Positions 17,398 through 26,003 of a stretch of DNA of 64,000 bases are shown here, piece by piece. A model generated the notes under the pieces. The model searched no databases. It had not been told where the DNA came from and saw nothing but the letters and a program-made list of their open reading frames with translations. This DNA is from Ligilactobacillus pabuli. Lineage in GTDB: Bacteria; Bacillota; Bacilli; Lactobacillales; Lactobacillaceae. The stretch covers positions 46,345-110,344 of the forward strand of contig NZ_BQXH01000002.1 in NCBI RefSeq assembly GCF_022836475.1. The letters run 5' to 3'. Numbering within the stretch: position 1 is the first letter of the stretch; each line of letters starts with the position of its first letter. The translations under genes and the position numbers were made by a program.

Positions 17398-17438
17398 AAA
17401 AAAAGGTCACAATCTCTAAAAATTGTGGCCTTTTTTGT
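17398..17438 (+). terminator. Terminator after the RelB-like gene
   Basis: AAAAAAGGTCACAAT pairs with ATTGTGGCCTTTTTT around a short loop; it could act in both directions. Confidence 0.8.
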
Positions 17439-17666
17439 GATATAATTATTTAGTTGACTAGGCAGTATGTCCCTTGTTTCAAAGTCACTTTGAAAAGAGG
17501 TCCTGTGAATTGTTACATTTCGCAAACATTACTGCTCAGTGGTTCGTGTTACCATTCCAGCCATGTTTGACTTCGCACAAGAGGAGTTGGGGATGATTGG
17601 ATGTGAAACTTAATTCTAGCTAGAATTTTTGAAGCAATTGCTAACTGCATCCATGAACTTCATGCT

Positions 17667-17738
17667 TTGCACGATGGAGTTGCCTATGCACTCATCGCAG
17701 GGATTGTCATCGTACTTTTAGTCTGGATTATGAAATAA
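17667..17738 (+). CDS. Candidate type I toxin: small membrane peptide
   Basis: From a TTG the frame gives a 23-residue peptide with a single hydrophobic helix (VAYALIAGIVIVLLVWIMK). The frame is open from 17607, so the true start may be further up at a rarer codon; no ATG with a good ribosome site is seen in this frame. A possible promoter, TTGGAT-N18-TAGAAT, lies at about 17597-17626. An antisense RNA with its own strong promoter converges on it and the terminators overlap, as in type I toxin-antitoxin pairs. A decayed copy lies at 15.76 kb. A shorter non-hydrophobic ATG frame overlaps and is considered less likely. Confidence 0.4.
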   Translation: MHDGVAYALIAGIVIVLLVWIMK

Positions 17739-17843
17739 AAAAGAACCGTGCGACCGGTTCTCATAATACAGATTCAACATTGTATTTGGGACGTGGTGCC
17801 GTCAACAAAGAGTGGGTGTTGGTAACACACCTGCTCTTTTTCC
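17736..17843 (-). ncRNA. Candidate antisense RNA (type I antitoxin)
   Basis: About 108 nt from the promoter at 17850-17878 to a clear minus-strand terminator (AGAACCGGTCGCACGGTTCT then TTTTATTT). It overlaps the 3' part of the opposite transcript, whose own terminator (AAAGAG...GGGTGT paired with ACACACC...CTCTTTTT, 17808-17841) lies inside this RNA. Convergent short transcripts overlapping at their ends are typical of Firmicute type I systems. Confidence 0.5.
17808..17841 (+). terminator. Terminator of the candidate toxin transcript
   Basis: GGGTGT pairs with ACACACC inside an AAAGAG/GCTCTTT outer stem and is followed by TTTTT. Confidence 0.7.
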
Positions 17844-17849
17844 ATCTAC

Positions 17850-17878
17850 AGTATATGCAATTTTGCCAGATAAGTCAA
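17850..17878 (-). promoter_or_regulatory. Promoter of the candidate antisense RNA
   Basis: On the minus strand TTGACT (17873-17878) is 17 bp from TATACT (17850-17855), a strong promoter as expected for an antitoxin RNA. Confidence 0.7.
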
Positions 17879-18015
17879 CTGACACCCCTCTTACGAGAGG
17901 AAAAACATAACTCCTCATTTCGCAATAGTTAGTTAATGGACATCTGCTTATACTTTCATTGACTTACATTAATTCAAGCAGATTTTCCAGCTTTCTCTGG
18001 TTACCATGACGTCAA

Positions 18016-19479
18016 TTACTTAGTCAAAATCCGATCCACCATTGTAAAAATAACCTCTGACAAGTCCAGCTCTTCCACAAACTTCTCTGGCCACCAATTA
18101 GTATCAGTCTGACAAAGGCCCACAATTTGCCCAGCCAAGGAACCCGTTGAATCTGAATCTCCTTGGTGATTAACTGCAACTTCGATTGCTTTTAAAGGCT
18201 GAGTCTGATACTTTAACGCACAATAAATGGCAATCGCCACTGTTTCTTCAGCAACCCAGCCTTCTCCTAATTCTAGAAGATTTTCACTGTCAGTTCGAGA
18301 ATTTTCAGCTAGAGACTCAGCTTGCTCAACTAGCTCAGAAAAAGCAGCCAGCTCTTCATAGTCAGCAAAAGTTTCTCGAACCACCGCTAATGCCTCCGTG
18401 ATATTTTGCTTCAACCTAGTTACAAAACACATTTCTAATCTCACCAACACCGCTACAAAGGCTGACGCCAATGAGCTCATTTGATGTCCATGCGTTAAGG
18501 CACTAGTCTCTGCGCCAAGCCGTGCTACTTCTGTTAAGCTGGAATCATTTGTCAGCAAACCAAATGGGGCAACTCGCATCACACCGCCACAACCCTTGCT
18601 ATCATTGATTGGTTCTTTCAATGTTCCAGCTTGATTTCTCATGATAGTAAACAAGCAGGTTCTGCCTGGTTCACGACTAGCGAACATTTCCGGTTGATCC
18701 ACTAACCACGAAACTGGCTCATGACTTAGTTCTGACCGATTTGTTTTAAATTGAGTGTCTAACCAATCTTGGTATGCCTGCCACACATTACTTAACTTAT
18801 CATCACCCGCTAACAATAATCCACTCGCAGTAAATAGGGTCATCTGCGTATCATCCGAAGCTAGGGGTTGACCAACAAAATTTCCAAAAGTAATGCCCGC
18901 ATTGCCATACTTTTCGTCAATGGCTGCCAAATTGTCAAATTCAATCGGATAACCTAAAGCATCTCCCAGAGCCCCGCCAAGTAAACAATTCGCGATGGAC
19001 GTTCTTCTCCCCAGAACTTCAGACAGCATTTCCAATGAATTCGTTAAAGAAAAATCGGGATTTTGAAGGTCAACCTCTACTTGTTTTTTATATGATAACT
19101 GAAACAAAATAACTTGTGGTTTAGAGCTACCAAATTGATAAGCTGGAAATCCATGACTACCCTGCACAAAATTTTCCATGCACTCATCATGCGAACAAGC
19201 ACCCATTTCAAGATAATAGTCATGACTGACCCACTCGCCCACAACCGTCTCATCATTCGTTCCAGTTATCGATTTCAACTCAAAATCGCCTTTCAGCTGG
19301 AGTATTCCTTCTTGTCTGCCCAACAAAATGCGTGGCACCAAAACCACCCCACCAGAAATTCTTTCATGAGCGTTGGCACTTTGATTAAATTGTTGCGTGA
19401 CGTCAATGACTTCAAAGTCAATCTTTTCTCGAGCCAACTCCAACCAAATTGTCCCAAATGGTACGACTAATTCTTTCAC
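18016..19479 (-). CDS. ADP-ribosylglycohydrolase with an N-terminal unknown domain
   Basis: A 487-residue protein. Residues from about 160 form an ADP-ribosylglycohydrolase (ARH/DraG) domain: SIANCLLGGALGDALGYPIE, the metal-binding ASDDTQMTLFT, GCGGVMRVAPFG, and the C-terminal NHQGDSDSTGSLAGQIVG, which together supply the two-Mg site. The enzyme should remove ADP-ribose from proteins or nucleic acids. The first ~155 residues are a separate domain (with HDYYLEMGACSHDECMENF) that I do not recognise. ARH domains with extra N-terminal parts occur as immunity proteins against ADP-ribosylating toxins. The start is GTG with AGGGGG upstream. It follows a small gene by 16 nt and adjoins the CRISPR locus. 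No ADP-ribosyltransferase is in the window. Confidence 0.82.
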   Translation of the reverse strand: MKELVVPFGTIWLELAREKIDFEVIDVTQQFNQSANAHERISGGVVLVPRILLGRQEGILQLKGDFELKSITGTNDETVVGEWVSHDYYLEMGACSHDECMENFVQGSHGFPAYQFGSSKPQVILFQLSYKKQVEVDLQNPDFSLTNSLEMLSEVLGRRTSIANCLLGGALGDALGYPIEFDNLAAIDEKYGNAGITFGNFVGQPLASDDTQMTLFTASGLLLAGDDKLSNVWQAYQDWLDTQFKTNRSELSHEPVSWLVDQPEMFASREPGRTCLFTIMRNQAGTLKEPINDSKGCGGVMRVAPFGLLTNDSSLTEVARLGAETSALTHGHQMSSLASAFVAVLVRLEMCFVTRLKQNITEALAVVRETFADYEELAAFSELVEQAESLAENSRTDSENLLELGEGWVAEETVAIAIYCALKYQTQPLKAIEVAVNHQGDSDSTGSLAGQIVGLCQTDTNWWPEKFVEELDLSEVIFTMVDRILTK

Positions 19480-19495
19480 ACCAGTACCCCCTTAA

Positions 19496-19741
19496 CTAAA
19501 TTTTTTCGCTTTGAGCAACAACTTTCATTAACTCAGCTAGCACTAATTCTTCATTATTTCGAAATTGCTCAACAAACTCCTGATAATCATCCACTTCTTG
19601 CGGCACCTGTACTGCTTGCCGAAAAATCAAAGTTAAGTCACCATTTAGCCTACCAATTAAATCCGTCTTCGTTGGCTGCTCACTAGGATAAATCACTCCA
19701 GCGGCTTTGGTCTTAAGAATATGGGAATAGGTAATGGTCAT
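19496..19741 (-). CDS. Small partner protein of the ADP-ribosylglycohydrolase
   Basis: An 81-residue protein (MTITYSHILKTKAAGVIYPS...) with an acidic helical C-terminus (DDYQEFVEQFRNNEELVLAELM). No family is recognised. It ends 16 nt before the ADP-ribosylglycohydrolase gene and is in the same orientation, so the two form an operon. It could be a regulator, a target-binding subunit or half of a toxin/immunity pair; nothing in the sequence decides this. Confidence 0.6.
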   Translation of the reverse strand: MTITYSHILKTKAAGVIYPSEQPTKTDLIGRLNGDLTLIFRQAVQVPQEVDDYQEFVEQFRNNEELVLAELMKVVAQSEKI

Positions 19742-19846
19742 TTCGACTAATGCTTTTAGCTATTTACTTGTATTTTACATCCAAAACTATCTGATGATCC
19801 TGACTGTAAAAATCGGGATAAACCGTCTGGTTGTAATGAAAATTTC

Positions 19847-20313
19847 TAAATCGTCCCCTATTAACAGGGAGTACTTACCATTTTTATGTCAGTAGAAACT
19901 AAAGATTTGCGTAAATTGTTCTCGTCCCCTATTATCGGGGAGTACTTAACATTGCACTCAAGACCAAGGACGGCAATTGGAACGGCAAACAGTTCTCGTC
20001 CCCTATTATCGGGGAGTACTTAACATTAGGATTGGAAATTCAAGCCAGTGTATTCGATGAGAGGTTCTCGTCCCCTATTATCGGGGAGTACTTAACATTG
20101 GACGCTAGCGCCGTTCTAAGCGAATTGGATAGCCGGTTCTCGTCCCCTATTATCGGGGAGTACTTAACATTATTGATTACGGCGGTCTATGGTACGTTCC
20201 TGGCGCGTTCTCGTCCCCTATTATCGGGGAGTACTTAACATTCCTTACAAAAATTATGGTAAGATTAACTTATAAAAGTTCTCGTCCCCTATTATCGGGG
20301 AGTACTTAACATT
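19847..20313 (-). CRISPR. Type III-A CRISPR array 1 (7 repeats, 6 spacers)
   Basis: Repeats of 36 nt start at 19847 (degenerate), 19918, 19992, 20064, 20136, 20207 and 20278; on the plus strand they begin GTTCTCGTCCCC and end GTACTTAACATT. Spacers are 35-38 nt. The transcribed strand is minus: the repeat then ends in ACGAGAAC, the same 8-nt 5' handle known from the Staphylococcus epidermidis type III-A crRNA, after a CCCC/GGGG stem where Cas6 would cut. The degenerate repeat is at the far end (19847), and the leader lies at 20314-20425, beside the csm6' stop codon. All six spacers read as open frames on the plus strand. Confidence 0.97.
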
Positions 20314-20402
20314 ACAACATAATAAAAAGTTTGGTTTTTCAATGTTTCAGCCATATTTTCTTGTCCAAATATCTGCCAAACTTAAAGGTTTATTACATCA
20401 TT

Positions 20403-20421
20403 TTGTCCATATTTCGGACAA
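20403..20421 (-). promoter_or_regulatory. Leader dyad of CRISPR array 1
   Basis: TTGTCC-N7-GGACAA (inverted repeat) lies 89 nt from the first repeat. The same motif in the same context (ATTTTGTCCA...GACAAG) lies at the same distance in array 2. On the minus strand TTGTCC with TGTAAT 18 bp further could serve as the array promoter. Confidence 0.6.
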
Positions 20422-20425
20422 GATT

Positions 20426-21670
20426 CTATCCTAATCGTAAAATAATTAGTTCGTTTTTATCATCAAAAAATCTGAGCCAATTATCATCCACTTTAAAAAC
20501 AAAATTCATCAAATCTACCATTTTGTTTACAATTTCATATGAACCAGTTCTCGTATTATGTCTAGTAAGAGAATTAATTCTACGCTGATCGAGTTCCGGA
20601 AAATTATGGGCGATTCTATTTCTCAAATCAAAGAGAGCTAATTTAGATAAGGCTTCACCAGCCTTTTTCTCGCCTAAAATGTTTAAAATATCTTGATACA
20701 TTGGAAAACTTAAAAAGGATCCCCTGTTATTCTTTTTGTATAACTGTTCCTTAACGCCTGGAAATGTATCTTCGTTTAGAAAAGGCACATTTTTATCGTC
20801 GTATTTTATCAAACCAACATATTTTGAATTTAAGTACTGTTCACATATAAACTCAGCTAAGTTTCTGCCCCGAATAATAACTTCACTTGTCATTTCTCTT
20901 TTACTTTGCAACGAAAAAATTAAAAATGCATTTAACATCTTCTTTTGAACCACATTATAATTCTGCATTTGAACTTCTGGCAACAACTTTTGGTACTTAA
21001 TAGCATCAATAATCCCTCTTAATTCTTGTAAAAGCCCTTTATTCAATCTAAGAATAGGACTATTTGACACAATTTCAAAGGCAGAAAGATAGTCATATTC
21101 TTGAAGAAACTGTTTAACATTTTGCTTGACCAATAACTTCTCAAACTTTTCACCATCATCGTTAATTAACCGACTTTGAACATCATTTTTTCTAACTATT
21201 TCAACTTTAGAGTTTATTTCTTTATCATCTGCCGAAACAAACTTCACTTCTTCATTTGAGTCATTTATAGGTGTCTTAACTTGATATGCTTGAACATTCA
21301 ACCCCAGAATTCTATTTATTGAAAATAACGCCGTTTCCATTGCAGGAGTCCCGCTTGAAAGATTTAGAATAAAATTCTCTTCCTCTGAAAAATAATTACC
21401 AACCATTTGATATAATTCTTCAAACATCTTATCAAAAATAAACGTGTCTTCATTTTTAATAACATTTGTATCACAAACGATTTCCGGTTTATATCCACTT
21501 GAAAAGCCATTAATTTCACTAAGTAAGATTTCCTTTTGATCAAGGGTACCTTCAGAAAAAAATAACACTATTTTTTCTGGTTTCAATTGCTTAACAATAT
21601 GCATTACTGGACCATAAAAATTTTGTCTGATAGGATCTGTAAAACCAACACATGAAATTAACGTTGCCAC
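20426..21670 (-). CDS. csm6': Csm6 ribonuclease, second copy
   Basis: A 414-residue CARF-HEPN RNase that is switched on by cyclic oligoadenylate made by Cas10. The N-terminal CARF domain has SCVGFTDPIRQN and the ligand-loop LNLSSGTPAMETALFS (about residues 105-120). The C-terminal HEPN domain carries the catalytic R-x4-H as RNRIAH (about 375-380), so RNase activity should be kept. Start is GTG with AAAGGGG 10 nt upstream, 19 nt after the first csm6. Together the two copies reproduce the csm6-csm6' tandem of the Streptococcus thermophilus III-A locus. The array 1 leader starts immediately beyond the stop codon. Confidence 0.93.
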   Translation of the reverse strand: MATLISCVGFTDPIRQNFYGPVMHIVKQLKPEKIVLFFSEGTLDQKEILLSEINGFSSGYKPEIVCDTNVIKNEDTFIFDKMFEELYQMVGNYFSEEENFILNLSSGTPAMETALFSINRILGLNVQAYQVKTPINDSNEEVKFVSADDKEINSKVEIVRKNDVQSRLINDDGEKFEKLLVKQNVKQFLQEYDYLSAFEIVSNSPILRLNKGLLQELRGIIDAIKYQKLLPEVQMQNYNVVQKKMLNAFLIFSLQSKREMTSEVIIRGRNLAEFICEQYLNSKYVGLIKYDDKNVPFLNEDTFPGVKEQLYKKNNRGSFLSFPMYQDILNILGEKKAGEALSKLALFDLRNRIAHNFPELDQRRINSLTRHNTRTGSYEIVNKMVDLMNFVFKVDDNWLRFFDDKNELIILRLG

Positions 21671-21689
21671 TCTTAGTTTTCCCCTTTCA

Positions 21690-22958
21690 TTACGCCAATA
21701 GTTGCATTAACTGACGATTTTCTTCCTCAAAATAATTATTCCAATCCTTAGAGACATTCAAGGCTACAAAAGTTAGATAATAACAATCCTTTAAAATGCT
21801 AGCTAACTCAACAGAGTTCTTGCTAACCTCGTTTAATGTATGGGAAACTGTATTACGAACTTGCTTGTTTTCAAGAACATTTTTTAAATGCTTTGTAAAA
21901 ATAGAATCCGATTCCAAATGTTTTGCACTAGCCAATTTACTTTCCAACATTGACAATGTTATCGCATATCCATATAAATTTTGAGTATTGTACTCATGAC
22001 CATGTTGTTTTTCTGCTATTTCAGGATACTTCTCTACATTTAAGTATGCACGTCCATCGTCACTCATTTTAATAACATCGCCATAAGTATTATTTAAATA
22101 TATTTGAGCAGCAGATTCTGTTAACGAAGCTACTCGCATCAAAACTTCACTAATAAACTGTCGTTTTCCTTGAAGGATGATCACTAAATACTCATTAAGT
22201 AAGTCAACTTCAATTGAATTTAAATTGAGCTTTTCAGTTTCGGGTAAATTTTTTTGATATCTAAGACAATTGTTAATTTTTTTTATAATATTTTGGATTC
22301 TTTTAGTCTTTCTCTTAGAAACAAAGGCCATTTCTTTATCTGATACCAACTTAAAAACTGCTTCATAATTATAACTTTTCACATAATTTCTTGCTTGTTT
22401 CTTCAAAACTTCCTGCCCATATCTCTTAGCATGATCTTCAACAATTCTGTTCTGATAGTTTTCTTCATTATCTAAATTACTAGCAATCAGTTCATCAATT
22501 GCAACATTACTATCATGAGCAACTGCTTTATTACTGTCTTTCACGGGCGTAGTAACTTGTACAGCCGACACATTCAAACCCTTTATTCTATTTACAGAAA
22601 ACATTGCAGCTATCATTGCTGCAGTTCCACTGGTAAGATTTAAAATTAGTTGTTCATCATCTACTAACTGCTGACTATATTTTTCTACCTTCTCATCAAT
22701 TATTTCAAACATTCTATCGAACAAATAAACTTCACTATCTTGAATAATATAAGGATCATCTATTACTTCGGGATGATAATCAGGAATGGAGTTCAATGCT
22801 GCAATAATCCGTGTCTTTTTGCTTAGTGAACGTTCCGATTGTAATAGAACAATCTTTTCAGGCTTTTTACAACGAGCAATATGTAATAAAGCCCCGTCAT
22901 GGTTTTGTCTAATTGGATCCGAATCACCGACACAAGATAATAAGACTGTCTTTCCCAT
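21690..22958 (-). CDS. csm6: Csm6 ribonuclease, first copy
   Basis: A 422-residue CARF-HEPN protein. The CARF half shows SCVGDSDPIRQN and LNLTSGTAAMIAAMFS; the HEPN half has RNTVSH (R-x4-H) at about residues 370-375. It degrades RNA without sequence specificity once cyclic oligoadenylate is bound, which slows or kills the infected cell. Sequence is clearly related to but diverged from the second copy, mainly in the C-terminal half, so the two may differ in ligand size or timing. Its ATG overlaps the csm5 stop codon (TAATG), with GGAGG upstream. Confidence 0.94.
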   Translation of the reverse strand: MGKTVLLSCVGDSDPIRQNHDGALLHIARCKKPEKIVLLQSERSLSKKTRIIAALNSIPDYHPEVIDDPYIIQDSEVYLFDRMFEIIDEKVEKYSQQLVDDEQLILNLTSGTAAMIAAMFSVNRIKGLNVSAVQVTTPVKDSNKAVAHDSNVAIDELIASNLDNEENYQNRIVEDHAKRYGQEVLKKQARNYVKSYNYEAVFKLVSDKEMAFVSKRKTKRIQNIIKKINNCLRYQKNLPETEKLNLNSIEVDLLNEYLVIILQGKRQFISEVLMRVASLTESAAQIYLNNTYGDVIKMSDDGRAYLNVEKYPEIAEKQHGHEYNTQNLYGYAITLSMLESKLASAKHLESDSIFTKHLKNVLENKQVRNTVSHTLNEVSKNSVELASILKDCYYLTFVALNVSKDWNNYFEEENRQLMQLLA

Positions 22959-23956
22959 TAATCTTCCTCCATCGCTTTACAAGTAAAACCTGCTTTTCCC
23001 ATCTCATAAAAGTTTTCAGAATTCTTTATCAAACTCTTTCTTTTACCGTTTTGCATATACTCTTTTCTAGCAGCCTTAGTTAACTTGAAGACACCTTTAC
23101 GTTTCATAGCGTACTTCCCTCGTCTAAACTTGGATAAATCAACGCTTTTAATCTTTGTTTTAGTCCAGAGACCACTACCTGCTCCTAAATAAATTGGCGC
23201 AAACTGACTAATATTTTCTTGAATATAACTATCCTTAAATTCAGATAGGAAAAAATCATGATAAAGTTTATACTCATCATTTGCAGTTGTCATTAAATTA
23301 TCAACAACTTCAATGGCTTCTTGATTTCGCGCCTGAATTGTAAATTTAACAGCTGTAAATGGCTGAAGAGCTTCACGAAAAACTGGTAAATCCTTAGGCT
23401 CATTCTTTATACCAGAGTAGTCCCATTTCCTAGTTAAAATTAACTTTTCTGGATCAATTGGTAAACTATCAGATACATAGATATGACTAAAAATATCTGT
23501 TAAACTTGCGTCATCACCTTCGGACTGATTTAACACCAAAGTACGTATCGCACCCTTCAGCGAACTTCCTGGAATATATGGTTTTCCATATGAATCTTTA
23601 ATAAAAGCACCGATTTCATTAATCTTGCCGCGATTCCTCTTTTCAGTCTCAAATCCTGACTCCTTAATCTTATAACCGCCGAAACCTCTTTCTCTAATTT
23701 GTTGGTCATTTAAAAAATTAACCAGCCTTTGTTTTGGATCGTTGTTTCTTTGATTTTGCATCAAAAAGTGCTCAAACGTTTGGACAACCTTAGGTCCCCT
23801 ATTTTGAATTTCTCGATATACACGATTCATTTCAGGAAAGTAGTAGTACCCATCTTCATATATATATTCTCTTTGCGAATAAGTTTGCCCACTCCCAATA
23901 TGAACAGGACCTATCGTAAACAAAATAAAATTGTATATTTTTCTAGTTGTACTCAC
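22958..23956 (-). CDS. csm5: Csm5 (RAMP subunit of the Csm complex)
   Basis: A 332-residue RAMP protein that caps the 3' end of the crRNA in the Csm effector. Visible features are the N-terminal TIGPVHIGSGQ, which matches the RAMP start, and the glycine-rich IPGSSLKGAIRTLVL loop at about residues 145-160. Start is GTG after GGGGGGA. It lies between csm4 and csm6 with almost no spacing, in the usual csm order. Length is as expected for the family. Confidence 0.93.
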   Translation of the reverse strand: MSTTRKIYNFILFTIGPVHIGSGQTYSQREYIYEDGYYYFPEMNRVYREIQNRGPKVVQTFEHFLMQNQRNNDPKQRLVNFLNDQQIRERGFGGYKIKESGFETEKRNRGKINEIGAFIKDSYGKPYIPGSSLKGAIRTLVLNQSEGDDASLTDIFSHIYVSDSLPIDPEKLILTRKWDYSGIKNEPKDLPVFREALQPFTAVKFTIQARNQEAIEVVDNLMTTANDEYKLYHDFFLSEFKDSYIQENISQFAPIYLGAGSGLWTKTKIKSVDLSKFRRGKYAMKRKGVFKLTKAARKEYMQNGKRKSLIKNSENFYEMGKAGFTCKAMEED

Positions 23957-23967
23957 CGTTTTCCCCC

Positions 23968-24870
23968 CTAGCTATTTCTAAGTTGATAAAATAGTCCCTT
24001 TGAATAATTCCAGACCGGATGACTAAAGTCTTGTGGTCGAATATCAATAACTTCCCCTGCAAACGGCTGATCAAAGGTAGATCCCGCTACAAATTTATAT
24101 AAGTCTTGTTTCCTTAACAAGCTCCCTGTAGATTCACTATATGCAAAGCCGCTTTCTTTTTTTAACAAGTATTGAGCATCTTGCAGACTGACACTTAATT
24201 CCTGCTCTTGCGGTAAGCTAGTCGAAAGTAACATTGACAACCCCGATTTATTTACAGTTAATCTTTCAGCAAGTTCACTTGGTAAGTCACGTCTGCTTAA
24301 ACTAAATCGTCCATAACCACTAGACCGCTCCCCACCAAGACCACTGTATTGTAATAAGTTCATCAACTGATCCAACAACTCGTTTACAGGTGCGATCACA
24401 TATAATAAACAGTTCATAGATGTCACTGCTACCTCATAAGGATCTACGCCTTTTTTTGTAACATATTGTACAGAAAACATATCTTTTTGCATCTCTGTAA
24501 TCTGATCAATATCTACACTACCCGTTAAATACTGATCCATTAAATTCCAGGGAATATACTGTAACTTTTTAGAAGCTTTTGCTTTACGTCGAACCTCGCG
24601 GGAAATTTGTTCATCATTCTTTGAAAAATCTGGATATCCAATTGGCTTCGGCAAAAAAGGCGTTTCATTTAAAATCGGAAACGCATCACTTAATACAAAA
24701 TCTTTTTCCTGAGCTAATTGGAGTAATTCTTCCTGTTTCCCCACTTTAAGGGCTTCTAAAAACAAGGCACTAAATAAGCGACTCACAGAAAATGAAAAAT
24801 CACTTGATGATAGCGTACCATTTCCAAAATGGACATTATCAAACTTGAGGATATACATTTGTAAAGACAT
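23968..24870 (-). CDS. csm4: Csm4 (RAMP subunit binding the crRNA 5' handle)
   Basis: A 300-residue RAMP protein. It starts with MYILKFDNVHFGNGTL and has the Csm4-type FSVSRLFSALFLEALK segment and the C-terminal GLGGERSSGYGRFSL glycine-rich loop (about residues 180-195). In Csm complexes it contacts Cas10 and the first nucleotides of the crRNA, here ACGAGAAC. The ATG has GGAGAG upstream and follows csm3 by 2 nt. Confidence 0.93.
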   Translation of the reverse strand: MSLQMYILKFDNVHFGNGTLSSSDFSFSVSRLFSALFLEALKVGKQEELLQLAQEKDFVLSDAFPILNETPFLPKPIGYPDFSKNDEQISREVRRKAKASKKLQYIPWNLMDQYLTGSVDIDQITEMQKDMFSVQYVTKKGVDPYEVAVTSMNCLLYVIAPVNELLDQLMNLLQYSGLGGERSSGYGRFSLSRRDLPSELAERLTVNKSGLSMLLSTSLPQEQELSVSLQDAQYLLKKESGFAYSESTGSLLRKQDLYKFVAGSTFDQPFAGEVIDIRPQDFSHPVWNYSKGLFYQLRNS

Positions 24871-24872
24871 GT

Positions 24873-25541
24873 TTATCTCTCCAATTCTTTGTTAAATTCA
24901 GAAACATCGAACTTCCCAAAGACGGTTTCAGCTTCTAAATTTTTAAATTCTACTTTACCGTAGCCTCTGGAACCACTTCCCCCAAGATAATCGACTTCCA
25001 ACAACTTGATTCCTTCTTTAATTGTCTGTAAATCTTCCTTTGCTTGGGTAGCATCCCGAGCATCGTAAATCAATTCAAAGTTAAATTTACTACCTCGAAT
25101 GACCCTTTCTATTTGTCTTGGAGAAGCAACTGCATTTACACGATTAATTGTATTTTCGAATTTTACCTCTGTAACTGAATCTACGTTTTTTGCTTCTAAC
25201 TCTTCTTTATTTGTCAGAAAAGCATCTCTAAAAAGTAAACGGCTAGGAATAATCTGTTGTTTATCAGCTCCGCCACCAGTCGTTGCTCCGAAAAGGCGTA
25301 CAATTTTTTCGTGATCTTCATTTGGACTGGTAGCTATTTTTTCATTATAAGCCTCAGCTAATAAGGATCTCATCTTCCCCTTAATTGTAGAACCTGGAAT
25401 AATTGGTAAATGTGTAATAGGATCCTTAATTACTGGTGAATCTACTGCACCAATTGCAGCAAAGGCAGTACTTCCACCAATATGTAATCCGCTTACTACT
25501 TGAATATTACCGCTAATTTTAATTTTCGAAAAATTTGTCAT
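24873..25541 (-). CDS. csm3: Csm3 (backbone RAMP and target-RNA nuclease)
   Basis: A 222-residue RAMP protein that forms the helical backbone and cuts target RNA every 6 nt. The catalytic Asp is present in GAVDSPVIKDP (residue 33 or 34), along with the IPGSTIKGKMRSLLAEAY loop and the C-terminal YLGGSGSRGYGKVEF. RNA cleavage, which also limits the signalling phase, should therefore be intact. GGAGGATG precedes the ATG. Confidence 0.95.
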   Translation of the reverse strand: MTNFSKIKISGNIQVVSGLHIGGSTAFAAIGAVDSPVIKDPITHLPIIPGSTIKGKMRSLLAEAYNEKIATSPNEDHEKIVRLFGATTGGGADKQQIIPSRLLFRDAFLTNKEELEAKNVDSVTEVKFENTINRVNAVASPRQIERVIRGSKFNFELIYDARDATQAKEDLQTIKEGIKLLEVDYLGGSGSRGYGKVEFKNLEAETVFGKFDVSEFNKELER

Positions 25542-25556
25542 TATTCATCCTCCAGT

Positions 25557-26003
25557 CTAATCCTTACCACCGTAATATTTAAAATACGCCACTAATGCTT
25601 CCATGTAATGACAAAAGCGAATTAAGGTTTCCTTATCCTTCTTTGCTTGCACGTTTTCTAAAATTTTTAAGATTTGTGCAGTTTCTACTAAATCCTTAAC
25701 TGCTCCATTTCTACCACTCTGATAAACAAACTGAATCCGTAAATACGAAAGCTTGTCCATTACTTGTTCAAACTCTTTAAAAACCAAGTCATTCAGAATC
25801 GAACTAGTTAAACTCAACAGATTCCGAATCTGACTAGTTGTTAAAACATCTCTGCCGTGTTTAAAGTTATTTTCTTTCAAACTTAATATCACTTTTTCTG
25901 CTTCAGAGACATAACTCTCCTCTGTAAACGAAATATTAAGTTGTGGCTTTTTAAAAGCTGGTTTTTGATAACGATTATTATTTCTAGACTGATTGTTGAT
26001 CAA
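25557..26003 (-). CDS. csm2: Csm2 (small subunit)
   Basis: A 148-residue helical protein of the Csm2 family, which lines the inner filament and touches the crRNA-target duplex. TTSQIRNLLSLTSSI and the AKKDKETLIRFCHYMEALVAYFKYYGG C-terminus are characteristic in pattern. The N-terminal ~25 residues are Asn/Gln/Lys-rich and probably disordered. The TTG start overlaps the cas10 stop codon (TTGA), with GAGGGG in the end of cas10. Confidence 0.9.
   Translation of the reverse strand: MINNQSRNNNRYQKPAFKKPQLNISFTEESYVSEAEKVILSLKENNFKHGRDVLTTSQIRNLLSLTSSILNDLVFKEFEQVMDKLSYLRIQFVYQSGRNGAVKDLVETAQILKILENVQAKKDKETLIRFCHYMEALVAYFKYYGGKD

Noticed and set aside
17439..17600. Further gene or insertion remnant before the candidate toxin
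   Set aside because: No frame of useful length or recognised motif was found on either strand.
20032..20238. Open frame through CRISPR array 1 with a repeated peptide
   Set aside because: The peptide repeat is only the translated CRISPR repeat; the same applies to the frame at 30430-30624 in array 2.
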